DNA of 5,357 bases from assembly GCA_026645635.1 (NCBI GenBank), contig JAPKMV010000290.1, positions 1 to 5,357 on the forward strand, written 5' to 3'. The notes under the pieces were generated by a model. It was not told the origin of the DNA. It saw only the letters and a program-made list of their open reading frames with translations, and did no database searches. Of the stretch, positions 1-5,357 are shown in pieces. Every line of letters begins with the position of its first letter. The first letter of the stretch is position 1. The translations under genes and the position numbers were made by a program. Source of the stretch: Caldilineaceae bacterium. GTDB lineage: Bacteria; Chloroflexota; Anaerolineae; Caldilineales; Caldilineaceae.

Positions 1-2699
1 TCGATGCGGTAGGTCGTCTCCTGCCGGCGCAGCAGGTCGGAGAGGCTGCCGGGCAAGGCGCGGGGGTTGAGTTCGGCGAGGGGCGGCTCCGGCAGGTTGA
101 GGCCGGTGAGGCGCGCCAGTTCGCTGCCGAGGCCGCGGCTCACTTCCGGCCGCAGTTGATTGTAGATTTCGGCGGTGGCGGCGATGTCCACTGCCGCGTC
201 GTGCGCGCCGGTCAGGGGGCCGCCGGTGTAGTGCTGATAGAGCGCGCCCAGGGTGAGTTCATGGGTCGGCGTCTGCACGCCGGCATGGAGCGCCATCGCC
301 AGGGTGTCCACGGGGATGTAGTCGCCCTGGAGACCGGCCTGGAGCAGCCGAGGCAGGTCGAAGGCGGCGACGTTGTGGCCGATGAGGATGGCGGCGTCGC
401 CCAACTCTTCTCGAATCTGGCGCATGGCCAGGTCGAGGGGGATGCCCTCGCGCAGGGCGCGCTGGTAGGCGTCCTTGCTGGCGTCGAGGCCGGCGTCCGT
501 ACCCGCGGGCGGCTTGATGAGCCACTCCTTCACTGCGCCGCCTGCGAGGGGGCGCAGGGCGACCTGGAAGATGTCGCCGCCCTTGAGTGTGGTCTCGATG
601 TCGATGACGTAGCGGGGCCGCTCGTCTTTGAGCAGGGCAGACCAGGCGCCGGCGCTCTCGCGCACATAGCGCTGGTAGGCGCCGGTGTCGGCCAGCGCGT
701 CGCGGTTGCGCAGCAGGCGGATGTTGTTGAAGGTGCGGTTGGCCTCGGCCGCGGAGAGTTCGCCGACGGTGGCGCGGCGGGCGAGCCTGGCCGCGAGCGG
801 GCTGGCCAGCCCGGCGATGCCCAGCAGCCCCATGCCGCCAAAGGCTGAGCCGGCGGTGGCGGCGGTGATGCGGTCTTCGCTGTCCAGCGACGGGTCGTCC
901 CCGCGCGCCAGGCTCCACATGCTGAACGCGCCAAAACCGGCCATGCCGAGGCCGGCGACGGTCTGGGCGGCGCGCTTGACGTTGCCGGCGATGTGGGTCA
1001 CGGTGTTGGCGGTGTCGGCCAGGAAGCGCCAGGAGGAGAGCGTGCGGCTGGACGATTGGGCCGCACGCAGGCGCGCAGCCGCTTCCAACTGAGTCAGCGG
1101 CCCTTCGACTGGCTGCCCGGTTGCCGCGCGGGCCATGCGCTCCAGCACGTCGGGTGTTGTGGCGTCGCCGAAGATGTTGAGCTGCTTGGAGACGCGGGCG
1201 ACCTTGCCGCTGATGCCCAGCAGGTCGCCGGCCAGTCCTACGACGGTGTCCGTTCCCAGTGAGATGTCGAAGAGCATCTGATTGAACAGCGGGATGCTGG
1301 CGTCCTGCACCTGGTGCAGCCCCATCGAGCGTTTGAGGGCATCGAGGGTGCGCACGCTGCCCAACACCTCCAAGAATTCGGGCGTGCCGTAGAGGTCTGC
1401 GTAGCGGTCTGGGTCGGCAAAACTCTCGATGATCTGCCGCGAGTAGCCTTGCTGGAGCAGGGCCTCGACGGTCTGGCTGTCGAATGGGATGGTTGGCTGA
1501 GTCTTTGCGGCGATTGCGGGAGCGGCGCCGGTAGGCAATGTGCCGCTTATGCCCAATGTGCCTGTGACGCCGATGCCGGTGGGTCCGGTCGATGGCGCGG
1601 CGGGGCCGGCGAGACCCAGGTGGGGAATGGATGCGCTGCTGGCTGCCTGCTGTGCTTGCTGGGCTGGCGTGGGCACGCCCAGTTCGTGGAGCAACTGCAC
1701 GATGGCAGGGTGCCGGCTGAAGTCGATGCCGGCCTGTGATGCGCCCAGCAGGATGGCGGCCTGGGTGGCGATGGCCTCGACGTCGCGCTCGCGGTTCAGA
1801 ATCCATTCCGCCTGAAAGCGCATGATCTCGGCCTGGGTCATGGCTTGGCCGGCGCTGGGGTTGGGCAGCATCTGGTTCGTGAACCAGGGCTGCTTCATGC
1901 CGACGAAGGCGCGGTCGGCCATGGCGAATTCGGCGGCCTGCTCTTCAGTCATACCCCAGTAAGCGGGATCGTTGTACTGGATGGCAAGCTTGTAGTCCTC
2001 GACGCCGGCGTAATATCCCTCGCGCCCGACAGTGTAGGTCTGCCTGCCAACCTCAGTCTGACCGGATGTCATGACCCATGCGCCGGACTGCATGGCCTGG
2101 CTCATGGCGTTCAGTTCGGCGCCCTTGCTGACCATCTGGGCGAGGGTTGTGTTGGCGCCCGGCAGGGGCGTGTTGTAGACGAATTCGCTGAACGCACCAT
2201 AGCCGGCAAAGAAGGCGCCCACGTGCTCCAGCAGGCCCGGCCCCTGCGGCGCGGGTGCGCTGGGGTCGTTGGCGGGCGGCGGGGTCGCCAGCAGGTCGCG
2301 GCGGACGGCGCTGGCGTAGGCGACGCCGGGGTTCTGCTCCCACCCCTGCTGCACACTGGCGAGCCAGTTGTCTTCTTCCGGCAGGCCCGGCTGCGGCTGC
2401 ACGGGACCCTGGAACGGCAGTTGGAACTGCAGCAGGGCCTGGAGCGGGTCGGCGGGCGCGGGCGGGGTGGCGTCGGCCTGGCGCTGGCGCTCCCAGTGGG
2501 CGGCTTCCAGGTCGGCGGCGCTCAGGCCCGGGGCAAAAAGCGGTTCCTCGGCTTCCGGCGCGGGCGCGTCCGGGTCGTCGAAGAAGGGCAGGCGAAACTG
2601 CAGCAGCGCCTGAAAGGGGTCGGTGGGCGGCGGGTCGCCGTCCCGCTGCCGGCTGGTGGCATTGCCTGCCTGCTTCAATCGATCGCGAACGGTGGCCAT
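1..2699 (-). CDS. Large phage protein at the tape-measure locus with a DEDDh (DnaQ-like) exonuclease domain; C-terminus cut by window edge
   Basis: Reading the minus strand from ATG at 2699 gives 899 codons without a stop down to base 3, so the gene continues beyond the left edge. Layout by residue: 1-150 proline/acid-rich and probably disordered, with a duplicated motif DP[FL]QALLQF[RQ]LPF at 27-39 and 84-96; 150-340 mainly helical, with many Tyr, Trp and Gln; 345-405 a Gly/Thr/Pro linker; 405-575 helical; hydrophobic Gly/Ala stretches at about 581-599 and 611-638, possibly membrane-active; 696-850 a DEDDh 3'-5' exonuclease fold. The catalytic set is D700-x-E702 (VIDIET), D781 (GHNVAAFD), and H833 with D838 (GAHDAAVD), so the enzyme should be active on DNA or RNA ends with two metal ions. 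The start is supported by GAGAG five bases upstream (2705-2709). The frame stays open upstream into repeats as far as a stop at 2946-2948, and an in-frame ATG at 2885 is less likely. The tape-measure role is inferred from position and the hydrophobic stretches. A 'polyvalent' virion-delivered protein is the main alternative. The reading frame and exonuclease call are strong; the whole-protein role is not. Confidence 0.9.
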   Translation of the reverse strand, partial: MATVRDRLKQAGNATSRQRDGDPPPTDPFQALLQFRLPFFDDPDAPAPEAEEPLFAPGLSAADLEAAHWERQRQADATPPAPADPLQALLQFQLPFQGPVQPQPGLPEEDNWLASVQQGWEQNPGVAYASAVRRDLLATPPPANDPSAPAPQGPGLLEHVGAFFAGYGAFSEFVYNTPLPGANTTLAQMVSKGAELNAMSQAMQSGAWVMTSGQTEVGRQTYTVGREGYYAGVEDYKLAIQYNDPAYWGMTEEQAAEFAMADRAFVGMKQPWFTNQMLPNPSAGQAMTQAEIMRFQAEWILNRERDVEAIATQAAILLGASQAGIDFSRHPAIVQLLHELGVPTPAQQAQQAASSASIPHLGLAGPAAPSTGPTGIGVTGTLGISGTLPTGAAPAIAAKTQPTIPFDSQTVEALLQQGYSRQIIESFADPDRYADLYGTPEFLEVLGSVRTLDALKRSMGLHQVQDASIPLFNQMLFDISLGTDTVVGLAGDLLGISGKVARVSKQLNIFGDATTPDVLERMARAATGQPVEGPLTQLEAAARLRAAQSSSRTLSSWRFLADTANTVTHIAGNVKRAAQTVAGLGMAGFGAFSMWSLARGDDPSLDSEDRITAATAGSAFGGMGLLGIAGLASPLAARLARRATVGELSAAEANRTFNNIRLLRNRDALADTGAYQRYVRESAGAWSALLKDERPRYVIDIETTLKGGDIFQVALRPLAGGAVKEWLIKPPAGTDAGLDASKDAYQRALREGIPLDLAMRQIREELGDAAILIGHNVAAFDLPRLLQAGLQGDYIPVDTLAMALHAGVQTPTHELTLGALYQHYTGGPLTGAHDAAVDIAATAEIYNQLRPEVSRGLGSELARLTGLNLPEPPLAELNPRALPGSLSDLLRRQETTYRI

Positions 2700-2720
2700 T
2701 GCTGCTCTCAGAATCTGATG

Positions 2721-2999
2721 TGAACATAGGGGCGAGGGGCGAGTTGCGAGGGGCGACGCCAACCAGCAAGTTTCGTCGTTTGTGGCGCCGTAGGCATGAT
2801 GCCGATCCTGAAAATAGGGGCGAGTTGCGACGGGCGACGCCTGCCGGTCACTATTTTCATTGCCAATTGTGCCCCGCAGGGGCATGGACACTGATGTGAA
2901 AATAGCGAGTTGCGAGGGGCGAGTTGCGACGCTGACTGGCTGTTTTCATCGTTATTGGTGCCGGTGAGGCATGTTGCCTGACTTGAAACTAGGGGCGAG
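2721..2999. repeat. Tandem array of about 3.2 degenerate units, period 87-88 bp
   Basis: Each unit begins with TGAAnATAG or a close variant at 2721, 2809, 2897 and 2984, giving spacings of 88, 88 and 87 bp. Within a unit come 7-bp words (AGGGGCG, AGTTGCG), then an A/T-rich arm that pairs with the unit start (CTATTTTCA at 2851-2859; CTGTTTTCA at 2940-2948), then a short hairpin. The fourth unit is cut after 16 bases, where the palindrome at 3001 begins. The period is not a multiple of three and frames are broken, so it does not look coding. It fills most of the space upstream of the large ORF at 2699. No promoter was recognised in it. Confidence 0.8.
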
Positions 3000-3000
3000 G

Positions 3001-3115
3001 TTGACGCAGAGACGCGGCGACGCAGAGGCTCGCAGAGGAGTGCCAACGCCGGCTAATGCTGCCCTCTCTCTCGGTTTTCTCTGCGTTTCTCTGCATCTCT
3101 GCGCCTCCGCGTCAA
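3001..3115. repeat. Imperfect palindromic dispersed repeat, copy 1
   Basis: TTGACGC at 3001-3007 and GCGTCAA at 3109-3115 are exact inverted ends. The arms match at about 29 of the first 37 positions, built from CGCAGAG-type words. About 95 bp are nearly identical, in opposite orientation, to the copy at 4695-4830. Translated, it gives QRRGDAEARR-like peptides, a well-known source of spurious ORFs in several phyla. No transposase is present, so if mobile it would have to be moved in trans. Confidence 0.85.
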
Positions 3116-3170
3116 AGCGGGTAGCTTTTCAACCAGTTTCTCAGAGAGGGTTGGACAAGCCAACTGCTTT

Positions 3171-3222
3171 GACGCAGAGGAGATTCCCGTGAGGCTACTC
3201 GAACGGTTCGCAGAGAGATGCG
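3171..3222. repeat. Partial copy of the dispersed repeat
   Basis: It starts GACGCAGAGG and contains a 23 bp block at 3184-3206 that differs by one base from 4714-4736 in the second full copy, in the same orientation. It ends in GCAGAGAGATGCG. The segment between it and copy 1 (3116-3170) shows only a weak CAACC/GGTTG pairing and nothing else I could name. Confidence 0.7.
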
Positions 3223-3229
3223 AAGCACG

Positions 3230-3313
3230 CGCCCCTCGCCCCTCGCAACTCGCCCCTCGCAACTCGCAACTCGCCCCTCGCAACTCGCAACTCGCCCCTC
3301 GCCCCTCGCCCCC
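3230..3313. repeat. Heptad array: twelve 7-bp words of two types
   Basis: The 84 bases divide exactly into 7-bp words. With A = CGCCCCT and B = CGCAACT the order is A A B A B B A B B A A A', where A' is CGCCCCC. The same words occur in reverse complement (AGGGGCG, AGTTGCG) inside the 88-bp units at 2728-2755, 2816-2829 and 2906-2930, so the repeats at 3001-3222 are flanked by inverted heptad arrays. The array ends 18 bases past the stop of the chaperone extension. Confidence 0.9.
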
Positions 3314-3331
3314 TTTGTTCACGTCAGTTTT

Positions 3332-3712
3332 TCAAGTCCACAGGTCACGCGGGGGATACAGCCGCTCGTCCTGGCTCGCCTCTTTGTAGATGCTGCGCTC
3401 CACCCACTGGCCCAGTTCGGAGGCGTCACCCAGTTGGCGGATGCGCGCCAGCAGATAGACAAAGTCGCGCGCCAGCCATGCCGGCATTTCGGCGGCTTCG
3501 ACGGGGGTCAGCGGACGCTTCATGCCGCCGAACTGATACCAGATGCGAAAAATCTGGAGGCTTGCCTCGTCGCAGAGAGGCGCTTTCTCCCGTTCGGCTC
3601 GCTCCAGATCTTCGTCGGTAACAAAGCCGGTGTCCGGCTGCGGATGCAGAATTTCCGTCAGGAAATCGTCGATCATGTCCCGCTGGTCTATGTCACCGAC
3701 AGGACTCCCGTC
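3332..3712 (-). CDS. Tail assembly chaperone, -1 frame extension (T part of a G/GT pair)
   Basis: This 126-codon stretch is entered by a -1 shift at the slippery site. It reads DGSPVGDIDQRD and then MIDDFLTEIL onward, ending RDLWT before TGA at 3332-3334. The joined product would be 168 + 126 = 294 residues. Its composition is that of a real acidic/helical protein, with MPAWLARDFVYLLARIRQL at extension residues 76-94, unlike the Arg/Pro-rich shadow upstream in the same frame. In siphophages the GT fusion binds the tape measure protein and the tail tube subunit during tail assembly and is absent from the virion. The location between tail tube and tape-measure-position genes fits. Alternatively it is translated by itself from ATG at 3674-3676 (114 residues), 11 bases after the zero-frame stop, but I see no good ribosome binding site there. 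No sequence-level family match was possible; the call rests on architecture. Confidence 0.8.
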   Translation of the reverse strand, partial: DGSPVGDIDQRDMIDDFLTEILHPQPDTGFVTDEDLERAEREKAPLCDEASLQIFRIWYQFGGMKRPLTPVEAAEMPAWLARDFVYLLARIRQLGDASELGQWVERSIYKEASQDERLYPPRDLWT

Positions 3713-4215
3713 TTTTTTTTCGCCTGGGAGGTCAGATTGTTGCGGCCAAAGACGCCGGGATTCACCGTGTCCGTGGCGCGGTCCCACGCTTCCACCAGGT
3801 CGACGGGCAGGTCGAGCACGCCTTCCGGCCGGTCCAGACCGATGGCTGCCAGTGTGACCTCTTCCCAGCCCCAGGCGTCGGTCAGCGCTGGATCCAGCGG
3901 CGGTTGGCCTTCGGTGCGGTACACCACGGCGACGCGTTTGGTGGCCGCAGTGCATTTCGCCCAGCGCAGATACCACTGGTAGAGCAGCATCTGCTCGCTC
4001 GTCGGCTCCGGCGCGGGCGGCGTCTCCCCCGTCGCCGGGTCGGGCGGGGGCGGCTCGTCGAGGCCGCATTCGTGGCGCCACTGGTTGCCGGCCAACTGCA
4101 CCAGGCGCGCATGGTCGCCGACGCCCTTGATTTTGAGCGTCTGCACGGTGAGGCGGAGGGCGGCCAGCGGCGTTTCGTCGTCGGCGTCGAAGAGATAGGT
4201 GATGGTGCTCTGCAT
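3688..4215 (-). CDS. Tail assembly chaperone, zero-frame product (G-like)
   Basis: This is a 175-residue protein starting MQSTITYLFDADDE and ending GVLSVT before TAG at 3688-3690. The start at 4215 has AAAGGAG four bases upstream. A longer reading from 4290 would add 25 Arg/Pro-rich residues with no ribosome binding site, so it was not chosen. Residues 1-50 look like a compact alpha/beta domain, about 53-77 is a proline-rich linker (DEPPPPDPATGETPPAPEP), and 78-165 is a second ordered segment with YQWYLRWAK and LVEAWDRATDTVNP. The coding end overlaps an A8 tract at which ribosomes can slip into the -1 frame. It follows the MazG-like gene after a 99-base gap and lies downstream of the tail-tube-like gene, which is the standard place for a tail assembly chaperone. 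The family is assigned by synteny plus the frameshift, not by a recognised motif. Confidence 0.8.
   Translation of the reverse strand: MQSTITYLFDADDETPLAALRLTVQTLKIKGVGDHARLVQLAGNQWRHECGLDEPPPPDPATGETPPAPEPTSEQMLLYQWYLRWAKCTAATKRVAVVYRTEGQPPLDPALTDAWGWEEVTLAAIGLDRPEGVLDLPVDLVEAWDRATDTVNPGVFGRNNLTSQAKKKTGVLSVT
3712..3718 (-). promoter_or_regulatory. Programmed -1 frameshift slippery site (A AAA AAG)
   Basis: On the minus strand the zero frame reads GCG AAA AAA AAG ACG. The last A of one codon followed by AAA AAG is the heptamer A AAA AAG, the same slippery site used in E. coli dnaX. After the slip the next codon is GAC and the frame is open for 126 codons, whereas the unshifted frame stops after seven more codons. 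AGG lies just upstream of the A run, too close to act as a typical stimulatory Shine-Dalgarno. A small hairpin TGTC-GGT-GACA begins ten bases downstream and could be nested in a GTCC/GGAC pairing; these structures are weak. Because the run is eight A residues, transcriptional slippage or a one-base sequence error are alternatives. Confidence 0.78.
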
Positions 4216-4219
4216 ACGG

Positions 4220-4226
4220 CTCCTTT
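4220..4226 (-). promoter_or_regulatory. Ribosome binding site of the tail assembly chaperone gene
   Basis: AAAGGAG on the minus strand, four bases before ATG at 4213-4215. It decides in favour of this start over the in-frame ATG at 4288-4290, which has no purine-rich sequence before it. Confidence 0.75.
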
Positions 4227-4314
4227 GGATGCTCTTGACTCTATGCCGCGCCGGATGCCTCGTGATAGGAGGCAATGGGCGGGCAGGCATGGTTGATGCT
4301 TCCGTTGCTTTTGC

Positions 4315-4653
4315 TTACCGTTGGTCGCCGTCGCCGCCGATGACGCCGCGCGCCAGCCGGGAGGCGAGCTTCTCCAGGTTGGCGGCGGCGACTTCTTCCA
4401 GCGTCAGGTCGAGCTCGGTGCAGATCTGGGTGAAGTACCAGAGCACATCGCCCAGTTCCTGCTGGAGCGCTGCGCGGTCGTCGGCGCCGATGAGTCCCTC
4501 TTGGTCGCGGAAGATTTTCTTGACCTTGCCGGCCACTTCGCCCGCCTCGTTGACCAGCCCCAGCGTCGGGTAGATGATGGGGTGGTCGGTGTGCACCCGG
4601 CGCCAGGTGCGGCGCGACTGCTCTTGATAGTTGCCCAACGCGGCGTCAGCCAT
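4315..4653 (-). CDS. MazG-like nucleoside triphosphate pyrophosphohydrolase
   Basis: This is a 112-residue all-alpha protein. MazG-type enzymes hydrolyse NTPs or dNTPs to the monophosphate and pyrophosphate using magnesium held by acidic residues of an ExxE...ExxD pattern. Here these are E36 and E39 (NEAGEVAGKVKK, residues 35-46) and E66 and D69 (QELGDVLWYF, 65-74). The residues that follow (TQICTELDLTLEEVAAANLEKLASR) match the usual third and fourth helices of single-domain MazG-like proteins, which are commonly 90-120 residues. The start has TGAGGAA (4661-4667) seven bases before ATG at 4653. The gene sits inside a tail operon, with a repeat-filled gap upstream and a 99-base gap before the chaperone gene. 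Phages often carry such enzymes to clear modified nucleotides or lower ppGpp-type signals; which substrate applies here cannot be read from sequence. It could be a later insertion (moron). Confidence 0.9.
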   Translation of the reverse strand: MADAALGNYQEQSRRTWRRVHTDHPIIYPTLGLVNEAGEVAGKVKKIFRDQEGLIGADDRAALQQELGDVLWYFTQICTELDLTLEEVAAANLEKLASRLARGVIGGDGDQR

Positions 4654-4694
4654 GTGTGTGTTCCTCAGACACTGTCTGTAAAGTCACCTGATTC

Positions 4695-4830
4695 GACGCA
4701 GAGGCGGAGAGGGTTCCCGTGAGGCCACTCGAACGGATGCAGAGAAACGCAGAGAAAACCGGGAGCGTGCGCAGCATTGGCCAGCGTTGCCACTCCTCTG
4801 CGAGCCTCTGCGTCGCCGCGTCTCTGCGTC
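4695..4830. repeat. Imperfect palindromic dispersed repeat, copy 2 (inverted relative to copy 1)
   Basis: It begins GACGCAGAGG and ends CTCTGCGTC. Reverse-complemented, it aligns with 3001-3115 nearly base for base over about 95 bp, but carries an extra segment of roughly 22-24 bp (around 4712-4735) that copy 1 lacks. That segment is the block also seen at 3184-3206. The repeat occupies most of the 204-base gap between the tail-tube-like gene and the MazG-like gene. The rest of the gap holds the MazG ribosome binding site and nothing else I recognise. Confidence 0.85.
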
Positions 4831-4857
4831 CAATCCGGTGGCTTGACCCACAAATCC

Positions 4858-5357
4858 TCAATAGGCGGCGACGGTGTTGACCAGGCGCAGGGTAATCGGG
4901 TGGGCGAAGCTGTTCTCGTCGTCCACCATCAGGCCCGCCAGGTCGAAGCGGATCAGGTCGCGGCCGCGCGCCTGGAAGTTGCCCATCCTGAACTCGCAGC
5001 GCGGGATGGTCACCTCGAACTGCCAGGGCACTGCGTCGGTGGGAATCTTCTCGGCGCTCTGGAAGCGGAAGGTGATGTCGCCCTGCACGGCGTTGGCTAC
5101 GGGGCCGATGCCGGACAGCCCGCCCCAGTTGAGGCGCTTGTACACGTCGCGGCTCAGGTCGAGACCCTGGGCGGAGAATCCGCACTCGATGCCGGTGCTG
5201 GGCAGGTCGGAGCGCTCCAGGGCAAACAGGTTCTGCTCGTTCTTGTCGGTGGGATTGCTGACCAGGAAACGCAGCCCGCGCAGCGAGGTGGTGAAGGGCT
5301 GGCCTTCGATGTTGATGGTGCAGGCGCCCTGGGACGGGAGGATCATGGCCTCGTTCT
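4858..5357 (-). CDS. Major tail tube-like protein, N-terminus probably cut by window edge
   Basis: The frame is open from the right edge to TGA at 4858-4860. The first ATG inside the window (5344-5346) would give 162 residues, but the frame continues upstream (N-E-A before it) and the GAGG there is only two bases from the ATG, so the true start is probably outside. The protein is beta-rich and lacks a signal peptide or membrane segment. The C-terminal half alternates short strands (GDITFRFQSAEKIP, WQFEVTIPRCEFRMGNF, RDLIRFDLAGLMVDDEN, ITLRLVNTVAAY), as in tail tube proteins of siphophages, which stack as hexameric rings around the DNA channel. Placement just before a frameshifted chaperone pair and a very large ORF supports this. 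The tail-tube call is inference from order and fold style; another beta-rich virion protein is possible. Confidence 0.65.
   Translation of the reverse strand, partial: NEAMILPSQGACTINIEGQPFTTSLRGLRFLVSNPTDKNEQNLFALERSDLPSTGIECGFSAQGLDLSRDVYKRLNWGGLSGIGPVANAVQGDITFRFQSAEKIPTDAVPWQFEVTIPRCEFRMGNFQARGRDLIRFDLAGLMVDDENSFAHPITLRLVNTVAAY

Noticed and set aside
259..1806. 515-residue minus-strand ORF, very rich in Arg, Pro and His
   Set aside because: It lies in another frame of the 899-codon gene, which has the catalytic motifs and natural composition. This one is a GC-driven shadow.
1845..2723. Plus-strand ORF of 292 residues and other plus-strand ORFs between 156 and 2899
   Set aside because: They are antisense to the large gene, have low-complexity Gly/Arg/Ala composition and no ribosome binding sites.
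2870..2884. Hairpin TGCCCC-GCA-GGGGCA as an intrinsic terminator
   Set aside because: There is no U-tract on either strand after the stem. It is better explained as part of the tandem unit.
2721..2992. Possible CRISPR array because of the regular 88-bp spacing
   Set aside because: The units are degenerate along their whole length, with no constant repeat plus unique spacer pattern, and no cas genes are visible.
2708..3389. Short ORFs on both strands with SQLAPRNSQLAPR- or QRRGDAEARR-like peptides
   Set aside because: They are translations of the heptad and palindromic repeats. The reading frames break with the 88-bp period, and such ORFs are a common annotation artefact.
4256..4274. Hairpin TGCCTC-GTGATAG-GAGGCA between the MazG-like and chaperone genes
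   Set aside because: A six-base stem with no following U-tract; this can occur by chance and does not support a terminator or regulator call.
3688..4290. Longer 200-residue version of the chaperone starting at 4290
   Set aside because: The extra 25 residues are Arg/Pro-rich and lack a ribosome binding site, whereas AAAGGAG precedes the ATG at 4215.
4646..5185. 179-residue minus-strand ORF and the small ORF at 4665-4853
   Set aside because: The first is the shadow of the tail-tube-like gene running into the repeat; the second is the repeat itself.

Overview
The window is GC-rich and every supported gene lies on the minus strand, so transcription runs from high to low coordinates. It looks like part of the tail module of a tailed-phage genome or prophage (siphovirus-like order). 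The order is: a tail-tube-like protein cut by the right edge (4858-5357), a small MazG-like nucleotide pyrophosphohydrolase (4315-4653), a tail assembly chaperone pair joined by a probable -1 programmed frameshift (3688-4215 into 3332-3712), and a very large ORF (1-2699) in the usual tape-measure position that runs off the left edge. Taxonomy is uncertain. Heptad arrays and palindromic 'gacgcagag' repeats of this style remind me of Chloroflexota (Anaerolineae/Caldilineae-like) genomes, but that is recall, not proof.

The main item is the 1-2699 gene. I translated it codon by codon: 899 codons from ATG at 2699 to base 3 with no stop. Its N-terminus is proline-rich and carries a duplicated motif. 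The middle is helical and Gly/Ala-rich, with two hydrophobic stretches. The C-terminal part of what is visible is a full DEDDh (DnaQ-like) 3'-5' exonuclease domain, with D700, E702, D781, H833 and D838 all in place. A nuclease inside a protein at the tape-measure locus is unusual. It suggests a virion-delivered or multifunctional protein, possibly related in concept to 'polyvalent' phage proteins.

The second item is the frameshift site: A AAA AAG inside a run of eight A residues (minus strand), 21 bases before the zero-frame stop. The -1 frame stays open for 126 more codons. This is the G/GT arrangement expected between the tail tube and tape measure genes.

The two long gene-free stretches are filled with repeats. 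The 2700-3331 gap holds about three and a half tandem units of 87-88 bp, a 115 bp imperfect palindrome (3001-3115), a partial relative of it (3171-3222), and a perfect array of twelve 7-bp words (3230-3313) in inverted orientation to the same words in the tandem units. The 4654-4857 gap holds an inverted copy of the palindrome (4695-4830). I saw no clear promoter, intrinsic terminator, tRNA or CRISPR array.
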